This document shows, one piece after another, positions 45,771 through 59,059 of a stretch of DNA of 64,000 nt. Every line of letters starts with the position of its first letter. Positions within the stretch are counted from its first letter, which is position 1. Origin of the DNA: Neocallimastix lanati (nom. inval.) (taxonomy: Eukaryota; Neocallimastigomycota; Neocallimastigomycetes; Neocallimastigales; Neocallimastigaceae); NCBI GenBank assembly GCA_016946835.1, contig JACVTC010000033.1, positions 23,501 to 87,500 of the forward strand, written 5' to 3'. The translations under genes and the position numbers were made by a program. A model generated the notes under the pieces. The model did not search any database and had not been told where the DNA came from. It was given only the letters and a program-made list of their open reading frames with translations.

Positions 45771-47215
45771 ATGGACAAAAATCTAAATATTGAATTTAGT
45801 GAAACTAATAGAGGAAAAGAACAAGTAATTATAAACAGAAAATGTAAATTTAATTTTTCAATTTTAAAGAAAAAATATTTCAAAAACATATAGGATGTAC
45901 TGAATACAGACCAAAAAATAAATGTAAATCTTTTATTATTTTAAACAATAAGAAAGAGATCCTAAAGTATGAAGATTTACATAATCATCTTGAAAAAGAA
46001 TGTAATGCATCTATATCATTAACAAAACATAGAATTAAAGAAGAGATAAGAAAATGTTCTACCCCTTTTTATATAAGACCAAGGGGAATATTTAATGAAT
46101 TTCTAAAGAAGTGGGCTTTTTGTGTCTTTAATATTATACAATAAGATCTCATATAACAAAAAATATAAATAAAAAAAAAACCTCCAAATGTAACAGCATT
46201 TGATACACTTCCGAATGAATCAGAATAGTATAAAACAGAAAGAAATGAAAATTTTATGATATTCAAAAATTCTAATATTATTATTTTTCAGTCACCATTC
46301 CAAGAAAAATTATATATGCAATATAATATAGATATTTTTTCCGATGGTACATTTAAAATTGCAACAAAATGGGGTTATCAAGTGTTCATTACTAGAACTT
46401 ATGTTATGAAATTGAATAGTTTTTATACTACTTCCTTTTCAATATTAAAAAATAAAGAACAAAGAACTTATGAAGTGTTATTTGAAGAAATAAAGAAAAA
46501 ATGCCGAAAAGAATAATAATATTATAATTCCACCGAAAAATTTTCATTGTGATTTTGAAAAAGGTATTTCTAATGCTGCTTAAAAAAAGTATTTCCTGAT
46601 ATAAATATCAAATACTGTACTTGGCATTTTAAAAGAGCATTAGAAATTAAAAAAAAAAAAAAAATAGATTATGTCGTAAAGAAGTAGAAAATAATATTGA
46701 TTTATATATTCATTATAAGTTTATTTCAACTTTCCTTTTATAAACCCTGAATATATAAATGATATTTATAATAAAATTAAAAGTGAGTGTCCTGAACATA
46801 AATATGACAATTTTTTGGAATTTTTAGATTACTTTGAAATAACTTATTTAAAAAATTATAAAATTAAACATTGGAATTAATACGATAATATAGAACATAT
46901 AACAAATTAATGCCTCAGAATCATTCAACAATTATTTAAATAAATTATTTCAAAAAAAAAAAAAAAGGCTCATTTTTATAAATTTTTATTAACTTTACAA
47001 AACATTATTTTATGATGATTACAAAATGTGAAAATGTAGAGCTTGGAAAAAAAAACAAAAAAAATTAAAACGAACTGATGCAATAAATGCTTTAAATTAA
47101 AAAAATATGGAAATTCCATTTTTAAAAAAAGAATAAAGAAAAAAAAATGAATTCGTTGAATTATGATTGAAGTGTTTTAAGAGATTTAAATAATAAAATT
47201 ATTAATTAAAAAATA
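45771..47215 (+). pseudogene. FLYWCH/MULE-type transposase, longest copy, broken
   Basis: The only copy with an N-terminus: ATG at 45771, MDKNLNIEFSETNRGKEQ, then the FLYWCH-like unit (KHIGCTEYRPKNKCKSFIIL, ending HNHLEKE). After frame changes come SEYYKTERNENFMIFKNSN and SDGTFKIATKWGYQVFITRTYV (46256-46516 open, catalytic Asp kept), HCDFEKGISNAA, IKYCTWHFKRALE and a mutated NASES block near 46912. Multiple indels in A runs and stops are spread throughout. No terminal inverted repeats could be identified by eye. Confidence 0.8.
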
Positions 47216-49366
47216 AATAATTAATATTTAACGAAAAAATGACCAATGGAAATTATTAATAAAATTTATCCAATTGCAATTAATTAATAGTAATTATAAT
47301 TCTTAATAAAAAAAATCAGTGAAATGGATTTTTTAATTAACTAAAATAATTGTTTAAAATTTTTAATATTTTTATATAAATAAGAGTTTAAATATACATT
47401 GTTATCTAAAGAAATAATAATATATTTTTACAATTAAATATTATTAAATAATTATTTCAAAAGAATAATAATATATTTTTAAAATTAAATATTAAATTCT
47501 ATTATTAATGGTTAGAAGAACGAATGATATTTAATTAATAAATGTCATATAATTTATTAAAAATTTTATTTAATAGAATAATAAATGTCATAAATATTGA
47601 CCTATAAATGATTATATAAATGATTTTTATATATTAAAAATTAATGTTTTAATATTAAGAATTATTAGTGTCTCTGCATACATTAAAAAAAAAAGTTATT
47701 TACATAGTCAGAATTATGATACAAATAATTTTAAATTAAGTAAAAGTATTAATAAATATAATAAATAAGTTTAGTGACTTTAAATAGTTAATAATAATTA
47801 AATGTCATTTACACAATTCTATGAATATTATTATTATTATTTTTATTTCTAATTATATTATCTGACATTCATATTCATAATATCTTTATCCTATTATAAT
47901 AGGAAAAATAAATTTATTATGAATACCTTTATCTTTAATAATATAATAATTGAATCATTTATAATGTATTACTTTTGACTTTTATCTATAATTAAATATT
48001 ATTAGAAAAATTTAATTTATATACACCTATCCTTTAAATATATACATTACTAATATATATGCCTATACAAAGTGAATATTATATTTTTATAATATAGAAT
48101 ATTTCTTATTATATATTAAAATAAAAGGTTTTGTATAGATAATAAATAATAATACATTAATAATGTATTTATGAAAATTTAATAATATTTTAAAGTTTTA
48201 ACAAATAATAATAAATAAAAAAATTTTAATATTAAGAATATATTTGCCTATAAAAATAATAAATAAATAAATAATAAATAAATAAATCTAGTTTTTTATT
48301 TATTTATTTTTTTTTTTTTTAGTATTTTTATTTTAAAAGGATTGGTATGAACGTCGAACAGTATTTAATTAAAGATGAAAAAAAAAGTTAATTTTCTTAT
48401 ATTAATATTATTTAATAAATATCTTATATCTTATTAAAACTTTTATATATTGCTTATAATAAAATTAAATATTGTATAATTAAGTATTAAATGTTAATTC
48501 TTACATATATAATATAAATAAATAGAATCTTTATTTTATGTACTGTAAATAATTTGTTTCTTATGTGATATTATTTATATTATTTTTGAGTTTTTTTTTA
48601 TAATATTAAAAATACCATTAATGTATATAGTAAAAAAAAAAATAAAATTTTTGTTATATTAAAAATTAAAATTATATAGTAAAAAAAAAAAAAAATTATA
48701 ATAAAAGTAATAGTAATGTAATTATGCTAAATTATAATTTTTTAATTTTGTAAGATTTTAATAATTTAATGGATAATATTAAAAAAATAGTTAAATTATA
48801 ATATTTTAAAATAGTTTAAAATAAAACTTTATGTAAAAAAAAAAAAAAAAATAAAAAATATAAAACTTAATTATTTTTATTTTTATATATTATTAATTTT
48901 TTTTCTAACTTTCATTATAAAAATGTTTATATGTAAATATCTCAAAAAAAAAAAAAACTTTTTATATTAGTTTTTTCTTTCTTTCTTTTTATTTATTTAT
49001 TTTTATTTTGTATAAAAAAAGAGAATAGAATTAAAGTAAAATGGCTTAAATAGTTTAACTAAACTATGAGTAAAAAAAAAACTTAAAAATTTAAAAAGTA
49101 AACAATCTTTAAAAAAATTTTTTTTCTATAAATTAAAAACTTTAAATAATCATAAAAAATAAAAAAAAAAAAAAAAAAGAAAAAAAATTTTTAAAATGGG
49201 TATGACTATTTATAAACAAACAAACAAACAAACAAAATAAAAAAAAAAAAAAAACTTAAATAACAGAATAAATTAATATAAGAAAATATATATCATTTAG
49301 TTTCATTAGTGTTTATTATTATATTTATTAGATTTGAAATTAAATAAAAAAGATAATATATATATG

Positions 49367-49406
<40 letters not shown>

Positions 49407-50411
49407 ATATATATATATAGAAAATTATTAATATAAATAAATATGAATTTTATGAGTTTTACTATATTTAAATAAAATATAATAAAATATAATTTTTTGA
49501 ATATTAATAAATTTTATATATTGAAAAATTTTATTTTCAATATTAAAATATTTATGAAATTTTTTATGAGCTATTAAGTTTTATGAAGCTATTATATATT
49601 TATTAATAATTATTTCATTTTGTTTCTTTCTTTCTTTCTTTCTTCATTTTATTTTATTTTACTTTATTTTTTTTTATAATTATCGATAAAAATATTTATT
49701 TTGAAAAAAAAAAAAAAAACTTATTTAGTCATTGATTTATACTATTTTGACATTTTTATAATGCATAATTTAAAAATATATATTATATAAATAAGATATA
49801 AGAAGAGGCCTAAATTAAACCTAAAAGTATGATTACGAGTAATGTTCACTTCATATAAAATATAATAAATTAAATTTAAAAATATTTAATTTATTAAATA
49901 ATTGCAATATATAATTTTTTAATAGTCCAATATATTAATATATATTATTTTAATTTATTTGTTTATCACTGAGTTTAAAAGATTTAATTAAAAAAAAAAA
50001 AAATAAAATTTAATATTATGTATTAAAATTTTTAATTTAATAATATCCATCATCCATAACATAATGATGTGGATTAAATTTTTCTTCTTTATTATTTCAG
50101 ATTATACAGACAATACCAAGGAATAAAATATTAAAGAGAGAAAAATATTGAAACAAGCAAACAAGAAAACAAACAAAAAAAATTAGAATAAAATAAAACT
50201 AGAACTAAAAAATAATAAAAATTAAAAACAAAGACAACTATACTAAAAATATCTGTATTACTCATTTTAATATAATAATTTATTTAACAGTAATTTTTAT
50301 TATTCATTAAATTTCTCATTAAATTATTATGAATTATCAAAATATCAAAAACAAATATTTAATATTATAAATATCTATAATAAATAGTGTCTATTTTAAT
50401 ATATTAACAAA

Positions 50412-50443
<32 letters not shown>

Positions 50444-50989
50444 TTTTTCATAAGGCAATTAAATAAATTAATATAATCAAAAAATTAATAAAGATTAAAA
50501 GAAATAAAGGTTTTTTTTATTATAGTAATTAAAATTTATTCAAATAATTTTCATATATTTATTAATAATTAATAAAAAAATAATTTTTTTTTATGTTAAA
50601 TAATAAAATAATATACATTAAGTATTACTCAGATAACTTTTCTTCTAATATCATAAGATTTAAATATATTTCTTTTTACAAAAAAAAATAATACTAATTA
50701 AAAAATAAAATTAATATTAATATTTTGAAACTTTTTTATTATTTTATTATTTTTAATATTAAATAAAATTAAACTTTTTAATTGAAAAAAAATATATGTG
50801 TAAAAAAAATTATAAAAAAAAATATATGTATTTTAAAAAAATTATAATATATATATAAAAAAAAAATCAAACTTTGATCATAATTTATTAAATATTATAT
50901 ATATTAAATTTTTTTTTTTAATTAATTCTTAATTTTTATTTTATTTCTTTTAATTAGTTTATGACTTAATTTTTTTTTTTTTTTGTTCT

Positions 50990-51025
<36 letters not shown>

Positions 51026-51690
51026 TTAATATTTTTTTTTTTTTTTTTAATTTTTATTTAAACTTCAAATTAAAGTAAAAAAAGCTTATGATTTAGATGA
51101 AATGTAAAATCTTCATAAAAAAAAAAAAAAAAAATTAAAAAATTAATTAATTGTAAACTTTATATAATAATGAAAATAAAAAGTTTCGATTTACATCAGC
51201 AGCACTTTTTTTAGGATTCAATTAAATTAACGAAAAAAAAAAATATATTAATAATACTAATGAATTTATTAATAAAAAAAGTTAATGAATATAAGATAGG
51301 TAAAATAGTAAAAAAAAAAAAAAATAATAATTAAAAATTAAAAATAAAATTAAAAATTAAAATGGCATAATTATAAAAATTTTAAAGTTTTTCATTATCA
51401 TCTTTTTTTTTTTTTATTTTCCATATTTTTTTTTTATTATTATTAAATATTCTTTTAATAAAATATATTTTATATTAAAATAATTTTTTTAAAAAAAATT
51501 AATATTTTAAAAAAAAAATAAAAAAATAATCATATTTAAAAAGAAAAAAAAAAAATTAAAAATATATATTATAAAGTTTTAATATATATATATATTTTAT
51601 TTTTTATTACTATTTTTTTATTTTTTAATAATATATGATTTTATGATTATATTTAATAAGTATATACAATATTAATCAAAGTTTTAATTT

Positions 51691-51733
<43 letters not shown>

Positions 51734-53325
51734 TTTATATATAATTAAATACTGATTTTTTATTTTTCTATTTTTTTTTAGTTCAATTTTTAGTTCAATT
51801 TTTTATTTTATTTAAAAAAAGTTTATTAATTAATATTTTTTTCATAAATTATGAAAACTAAGAAAACTATTATGTAATATTAAAAATCTATCTATATATT
51901 CTTTCTATTTTTATATAAATAAAATAATAAATATCTATATTTTTAAATTTTTTTTTAGAATTTCAAAAATTTTAATACGAAAGTAAACTTTTGATTATTA
52001 TTACAATTTTTTTTTTTTAAAAAAAAAAGAAATAGAAATAGAAAAAAAGAATTGATAAAGAGTTATATATATATATATATATATAGTTAAATAAAATAAA
52101 TAAAATTTTGATAAATACATAATACCAGAATTTTATTTTATTTTTTAATATATATATATATACTAATATATTAAAATAGTTTATTTTATCCAATTCTTTT
52201 CAAATTCAATTTTGCATATATCTTTTTTCTTTCTTTTTTTTATTTTTTTTTTTTTAAATTCTATTTTAATATTTATATTTCTTTTATTTCATATATATAT
52301 ATATATTTTATATTTCTTAATGAATATTATAATCTTGCATTTTACTTTCATATAATATATATTTTAGATTATATATTTATTTATATTTTATTTTTAATTA
52401 TCTGTTTCATATTTAATTTTTTTTTGTTAAATAAATAAAAAAAAAAAAAGAAAGAAGAAAAAAAGAACATATTATATATAAATATTTTAATTAATATATA
52501 ATGATTTAAAAATTAAAAATATATATTTAATAAAAAAAAAAAAATTTTTTTTATTTTTGAAAAATAGAAGAAATTGAAAATAATTTTTTTGAAAAAAAAA
52601 TAAAATAAATATTATAATAATTGAATATTGTATGAAAATTTAAATTTTAAAATTATATAAAGAAAAATAAATAATTGAATTAAATAATAAATAATAAAAT
52701 ATACAATACCAATAACTTAATATTGAAATGATATTGAATTAATTTTTTCTTTTTTTTTTTTATTTTTATTTTTTTTTTTTTATCTTTTTTTTTTTTTTTT
52801 TATATATATATCTTTAATAGAATATATATATATATATGAAATATATTAAATTAAATGTTTTAAACTATAAAATAACTTATAGTAAATATCAATCGAAACA
52901 TAAAAATAAATATTCTTCGATTAAAATAATTAATAATATTGATATCGAAAAATTTTTGAATAATAATAAAATAAAAATAAGAATAAAAACAAAACAAACC
53001 AAAACAAAAAAACAAAAAAACAAAAAAACAAAAAAACAAAAAAACAAAAAAAAAATAAAAGAAAAAATAAAAATAAAAACAAAAAACAAACAATTGAATT
53101 AATAAATATTTAAGTTTATTTAAAATAAAAAATAATTTTTTTATATATTAAATTGTACATAAAATATTAATAGTATAAAATAAAAATAGAAATATAAAAA
53201 AAAAGAAAAAAAATTTAACTGAAGAATAAAACAACATATTAATCATATATATATATATATATTAAATTAACAAAATCAATCAATAAAACAATTAATATAT
53301 TAAAAAAAAAAAAAAAGACAATAAC
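47216..53325. other. 6-kb AT-rich spacer and promoter region of the downstream gene
   Basis: No supported gene. Many A and T runs are present, including 41 A's near 51689 and 40-odd T's near 49371-49402, plus (AT)n runs and a (CAAA)n run at 49215. The 88-codon Lys-rich ORF at 52836-53102 is encoded largely by an AAACAAAA repeat (52990-53050). It lies in the probable promoter/leader of the gene at 53326, so I leave it uncalled. Confidence 0.6.
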
Positions 53326-55995
53326 ATGTTAGAACCTCCAAAGATGTTCTCAGATGCTCGTCATACATCAGATGTACTTGAAATAGAAAGTTTAGCCAAG
53401 TTGGTTTATGAATTAGATATTCAGATGGACTCAAATTTATTTCAAACGTTTGAAACCTTAGTAGAATTAGCTGGAACTAAACAATTTTTACAAACTTTCA
53501 GTAGATTTCAATACTATTTGTTAAATTTAAAATATCTTCAAACCGGTTGCTATGGCTTAGGTCATATCGTACCTTTCCAAAATAGTGTTAACACTCTTAT
53601 GTACCCTAATCAAACCCCTCCCTCTCCTACTTCACCTCTTCCATTCACTGAAACATCAGGTGCTACTAATTCATCAACAAGTAATACTTCCTCCTCCTCC
53701 TCTTCTTCTTTTTCTTCATCAAATTCAACTCCCATGGTAAATACATCAATTCCAACGGGTTCTTTTAGTGGATCAGCCATTGGAGGAATGGCTGGTCACC
53801 CTGCAACCCCTCCATATGGTACTATAGGTCATCCTACTTTACCACAAAATATACCATATCTTTCTTCAAATCCATTGTCACTTATAGATTCAAATGGAAA
53901 TCCCACTATGACTCATCCAGCAGCACCTACCACAACTTCTACTATTAATCCACATTTCCCACATAATAGTTTTTATGGTTTTGGTGGTAATGTAGCTGCA
54001 ATCAATACCAATACAGTAGCTTCATTAAATACACCCCCGAATTATTATCCTTCACATCAAGCTAATATGATGCCTTCTACTTCCTATCCAACTCCATTGG
54101 ATGCATCTATCCCAACCCCCTATACACATCATTTAATGGGTATGGCTGCACCATATAGTATGGATGACTCTAATGCCATGGAAGCTACCACTAATTCTGT
54201 AATAGCGACTTCCGAAAGTACAGAATCCTCTTCATCAACCGCTGCATCTCATATGGATATTGACTATCCATTGGGTAAGATTGTTGAAAGTGAAAATGAA
54301 AAGAATGGGGAAGCTCAACCAACGAAGGCTACTAACTCTAACACATCTTCCTCTAATTCTACAAATACTAGTACTAGCAATCCTTCCTCAACGAATAATT
54401 CAAGTACTGTTATTTCAGATGACAAAATGGAAAATATATCAAAAACAAGTGCTATAACTACATCAACTACTAATACTAATCTTAATCTAGATGAAGAAAT
54501 TTCTAATGAAACTAATAGTACTTCAGGAAAATCAACCTCTGAAGAAATTCAGAAAAATATAAAGTCAGAAGAAAATACTTCAAAAGAGGTCACTATGACT
54601 TCAAATGAAGATTCAGTCATCTCTACTACTACTAAAAAAAGTAACTTTTCTTCAAATGAACCAAAAGTTGGAAATGAATCATTTGAATCTATGGATACCA
54701 GAACTATTGTTTCAGAAGGAGACACTACTATTACTACTATTTGTACTACAACTTCTACTAGTAATACTGATACTGAATCTTCATCATTATTAGTTAAAGA
54801 AGATAATAATGAAGTTAAAAGTGAAATCCCTGAGAAAAAAGAAGATAAAGAAACAATAAAAAACAATGATACCGTAACTAATGATATATCTAAAGATACT
54901 ACTAAAGATGCTAATGAGGATACATCTAATAATATATCTAAAGATACTATTAAAGATGCTAATGAGGATACATCTAAAGATACATCTAAAGATACTTTTA
55001 AAGTTGCTACTGAAGATATTACTGAAGATAATACAAAAGATATAATTAAAGATATTACAAAAAATTGTACTAAAGATAATACTATTTCTATTTCTAGTAC
55101 CTCTTCTATTGATGGCTACACTTCCAATACTAAACCAATTAGTAATTCTGAAGCTAATACTGAAGCTGATACATCTAATTCAAGTACTACAACAACAACA
55201 ACTGCAAATACTGATACTACTTCTGCTACAGTAGTAGATCAAACTGTTTCAATGGTAACAGATATTGATAAGCAACCAACCACCCAACCCATGGAATGTA
55301 CGGATATGAATGAGGCAGTAAATTCACTTTACCCAAATGGAACTGAAGGATTGACGGGCTCATTTTCATTACCTTTGGGAACTTCAGTTTTTCCTTATGA
55401 TGATTCATCTATGATGAAGAGACCAAATATGAATATGAATATGAACATGAATATGAATATGAATATGAATATGAATATGAATATGAATATGAATGAAATG
55501 GCTTTTCATTTATCCAATGGAGGATCTACATCTCCAATGGCAAATTATCCTTCAATGTATGGATTCAATCCAATGGATAAATTAGGTCATCCAGTCCCTG
55601 CTGCACATTTAAATGGTCAAGGTTATCCATTTTCTGCAATGTATAAAAGATTTGGAAGTAGTGCGGATGGTAGTAATAGAATTAATGCTGCAGCTGTTTC
55701 TCATTATTACAATAAGATGAATCCCCACTATGACTCAATGAATTATGGGGTCTACCCAGGTTATAATCCAATGGGATCTCAAAATTTTTATATGCATCAT
55801 ATAAATAATGGACAAATTCCAATTCATAAGCATTCACATCCTCAACAACAATATCATATGGTGAAGAAAAATAGTTCGGCAAATTCAAAATCATCCATGA
55901 AAATGAATGATATAAATAAAGTTAAGGGTTACAGTAGTAAAAAACACTCTACTGAAAATAAAAAAAGTGAAGTCTATCAGAACCTGTTTATATAA
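53326..55995 (+). CDS. Ser/Thr/Asn-rich protein of unknown function (889 aa)
   Basis: An intact single-exon ORF. The ATG follows an A run and CAATAAC, a good context for an AT-rich eukaryote. Residues 1-85 look like a folded helical domain (LEIESLAKLVYELDIQMDS, then FQTFETLVELAG). Most of the rest is disordered. There is a Pro/Ser/Thr/Gly-rich part (90-300), a Ser/Thr/Asn/Glu/Lys part with SKDT/ANEDTS repeats (about 500-585), and an Asn-Met dipeptide run from an AATATG repeat (55426-55494). The Tyr/Met/Gly/His-rich tail (YNKMNPHYDSMNYGVYPGYNPMG) recalls prion-like or transcription-regulator segments. There are no membrane segments. I do not recognise the family; a nuclear or RNA-granule role is only a guess. 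Confidence 0.85.
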   Translation: MLEPPKMFSDARHTSDVLEIESLAKLVYELDIQMDSNLFQTFETLVELAGTKQFLQTFSRFQYYLLNLKYLQTGCYGLGHIVPFQNSVNTLMYPNQTPPSPTSPLPFTETSGATNSSTSNTSSSSSSSFSSSNSTPMVNTSIPTGSFSGSAIGGMAGHPATPPYGTIGHPTLPQNIPYLSSNPLSLIDSNGNPTMTHPAAPTTTSTINPHFPHNSFYGFGGNVAAINTNTVASLNTPPNYYPSHQANMMPSTSYPTPLDASIPTPYTHHLMGMAAPYSMDDSNAMEATTNSVIATSESTESSSSTAASHMDIDYPLGKIVESENEKNGEAQPTKATNSNTSSSNSTNTSTSNPSSTNNSSTVISDDKMENISKTSAITTSTTNTNLNLDEEISNETNSTSGKSTSEEIQKNIKSEENTSKEVTMTSNEDSVISTTTKKSNFSSNEPKVGNESFESMDTRTIVSEGDTTITTICTTTSTSNTDTESSSLLVKEDNNEVKSEIPEKKEDKETIKNNDTVTNDISKDTTKDANEDTSNNISKDTIKDANEDTSKDTSKDTFKVATEDITEDNTKDIIKDITKNCTKDNTISISSTSSIDGYTSNTKPISNSEANTEADTSNSSTTTTTTANTDTTSATVVDQTVSMVTDIDKQPTTQPMECTDMNEAVNSLYPNGTEGLTGSFSLPLGTSVFPYDDSSMMKRPNMNMNMNMNMNMNMNMNMNMNMNEMAFHLSNGGSTSPMANYPSMYGFNPMDKLGHPVPAAHLNGQGYPFSAMYKRFGSSADGSNRINAAAVSHYYNKMNPHYDSMNYGVYPGYNPMGSQNFYMHHINNGQIPIHKHSHPQQQYHMVKKNSSANSKSSMKMNDINKVKGYSSKKHSTENKKSEVYQNLFI

Positions 55996-56010
55996 ATACA
56001 TTTAGAAGAA

Positions 56011-56047
<37 letters not shown>

Positions 56048-56414
56048 TAAAAAAAAAACAATAAAATAAAATAAAAAAAAAATAAATATAAGAAATAACA
56101 AATAAAATAAAATATAAGGTAAAATAAAAAATAAATTTATATTTTTTTATTTTTCAGTTATATTTTTATTTTAAATGGTTTATTCTTTCTTTATTTTATT
56201 TTATTTTATTTTTTTTATTATAGTTATTATTATTTTAATTTCCTTTTTTTTTTAATACTAAATAAAATAGAAAATGTTCATACAAATTGAAGAAAAAGAA
56301 GAACAACAACAAAAAAATACAAGAGAAACAATGGAAAAATAAAAGAATAAAAATAAAATATAAAAAAGTAAAAAAAAGAGAAAAAGACAAAGGAATGTAC
56401 GAACTTTCTTCTTC

Positions 56415-56450
<36 letters not shown>

Positions 56451-57493
56451 TGAAAAAAAGGAAGAAAAAAAAATGATATTATCGAAAATTAAAATATAAT
56501 GTAATAAAAGAAAAGAGAATAAAAGTATAAAAATACAAAGGATAACATAAAAATATATATATTTCTTTTGATTTCAAGAGTTTAAATGAATGAAATGAAA
56601 TGAAAGTTAAAATAGAAGAAAAAATATAAATAAAAGAAAAAAAAAATAAAATATACCAAATGGTTCAATGAATGAAATGACATGAAAATAAAAATTGAAA
56701 TATATATATATATATATATATATTATAATGAAATTCAATTATTTCAATAAATGTAGACATGGAGCTATACTATACTGTAAAGAAGAACTGAACCTGAACC
56801 ATTATAAAATTCTCATCTATACCAATATTTAATTAATTTATATATTATATAAGTTTATTCTTTATATATTTAATAATAAAATTAAATCCTAAGATTATAA
56901 ACCTATTATAATATATATATTAAAATATTACTATGACCTAATTTTTTTTTTTTTTTAATATTATATTAACAGATATCATATTTAAATATAGATTTATTAT
57001 ATATAAAGTATTAGCTATAGAATAAAATCAAAATTTTTATTTTTTTTTTTTATTTTTTATTTTTCCTAAAGAATTTTTAATTATTAAATTTATTTTTTAT
57101 AAATATATTAATATATTTATATACCATTATTTATATATAATTTTATTTCATAAAAAAAAAAAATGTAAATTATAACACCCATATACCATTATATATATGT
57201 ATATATATATATATTATTGTACATATTTTACTATTTTTTTTTTTTTTTTTTTTTTTTGATTTGATAAAATTTTGAATTTTACTATACTTCTTTTAAAGAA
57301 AACTATAATTTTTGTTTAAAAATATATTTTATTATTATGAATATATATATATATTTTTTATTTTTTTTTCAAATACCCTATAATTTTACTTTTTTGTAAA
57401 TATATTTTAAATTTTTTCATTTTATCTTGTTAAAAAAAAATAATTATTAATAAAGAAATCTTTTTTTTATAATTAAAAATAAAAGTATTAAGA

Positions 57494-57538
<45 letters not shown>

Positions 57539-57569
57539 TATTTTTTTTTTTTTTTTTTCTTCATTGTTC
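55996..57569. other. Intergenic, downstream of the 889-aa gene
   Basis: (AAT)n at 56013-56040 and AATAAA-type polyadenylation signals come just after the stop. Further A/G-rich and T-rich runs and (AT)n runs (56700-56723, 57496-57523) follow. No gene is supported; a 70-codon ORF at 56287 is low-complexity Lys/Phe. Confidence 0.6.
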
Positions 57570-59028
57570 AAGCATATTTACTTTTAAGGGTCATTTTATA
57601 TATTGTTGGAACTTCATCATCTTTTTGTTCTCTGTTATTAAATTAATATTAATGTTATTATTATTATTGTTAAATTTATTATTACCATTATCATAAATGC
57701 GATGTATTTTAAATTGCTTGAAAGTGTTCAAAATATAAGGGTTATCAGAATTATCTTTGATGGTATAATCGTATTAGTAGAAGTATTAATTGAAATTATA
57801 TTTTATGCTTAAATTTTCATTTTTTGATAAAAAATTTTTTTATTAATAAAATTTTGATCATTTTTTAATAAATTTTCATTATTAATTAAAAAAAAATATT
57901 TTTTATTAATTAAAATTTATTTATATTTTTGAAAAAATTTTTGGTAATTTGAAATTTTTTATTGGTTGGATGATGGTTTGGTTTAGTATTGAACTGTTTT
58001 TATTTGAAAAAAAATTTTTTTTTTGAATTAATAATAGATTTTTTATCAATTAAATATTTTTTTTAGACTTCCTCACATGATTTCTACATCATTTGTAGGT
58101 TACATGTGTGTATAAAGGAACTGAACTTTACATGCCTTATCATTTTGACGTCGACGCTCTATTACCTCTAAGAGGGATTTAAAGTACAAGGCATGGTCCC
58201 CAACAGATCATAAAAATCCTAACTAACCGTCATGCCACCCACCCCTCTATTATCGGGAATAGCAGAAGTCTTAATTAGTTTTGTAGATGGTATAATTAAG
58301 GAAATTGACCATATTATTTACAATTTGGATATAACTTAAGTATCTAGACAGGTTTGCGCCGTTTTTCCTAATATATACCCAAAACACCTTACTTTTGACC
58401 AGAGTCCAGATCACCCAACAAATCCATCATACTTAATAATTCAATATACTTACCTGTAATTGCTCTATCAACGCATTATCATAAAACCCGAAGGGAAAAC
58501 TGATAAGGTCATAGAGCGTTATGAGCCTTATGCTCTAAGACGCAACGTCTTAACAGTCAGGATAGAACCTGGAACGACTTTATCAATTAAAATTGTTGTT
58601 AAATGGTAAATTTAAATTTTTTTTTTTTTTTTTTTTTATTTATTTGGTTTTTTAATTCTAAAAAATTATTTTTTTCTTTAATATTTTATTGATGAAAAAA
58701 TATTGTATTGTTATTATTATAATTGTTGTAATATTGCTATTATTTTTATTATTATCATGATTATTAGTATTATTAATATTTTTTTTATCAAAATTCCTTC
58801 TATCGAAAAATGAAAAATCTAGATAATAATTAAATTCATTGGTTATATTATATAAAAGATTCCTTGTATTACTTTTGATTTGCCTTTTTTTTTTATTTTG
58901 TAATGTCGAATTTTATATTTGCTGGGATATTTTCAAGAATTAGCTTTTCTAATTTTGTTCAATGAAAAACTAGTGTTATTCATAATTAAATAACTATTTG
59001 ATTTTGTATCAAATCCCTAAAGGATTCC

Positions 59029-59059
<31 letters not shown>

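Noticed and set aside
52836-53102. 88-codon Lys-rich ORF upstream of the 889-aa gene
   Set aside because: Most of it is encoded by an AAACAAAA repeat in the promoter/leader region, and the reverse strand is equally open. It is composition-driven.
56287-56499. 70-codon Lys/Ser/Phe ORF
   Set aside because: It consists of A/G and T runs only, with no protein-like composition.
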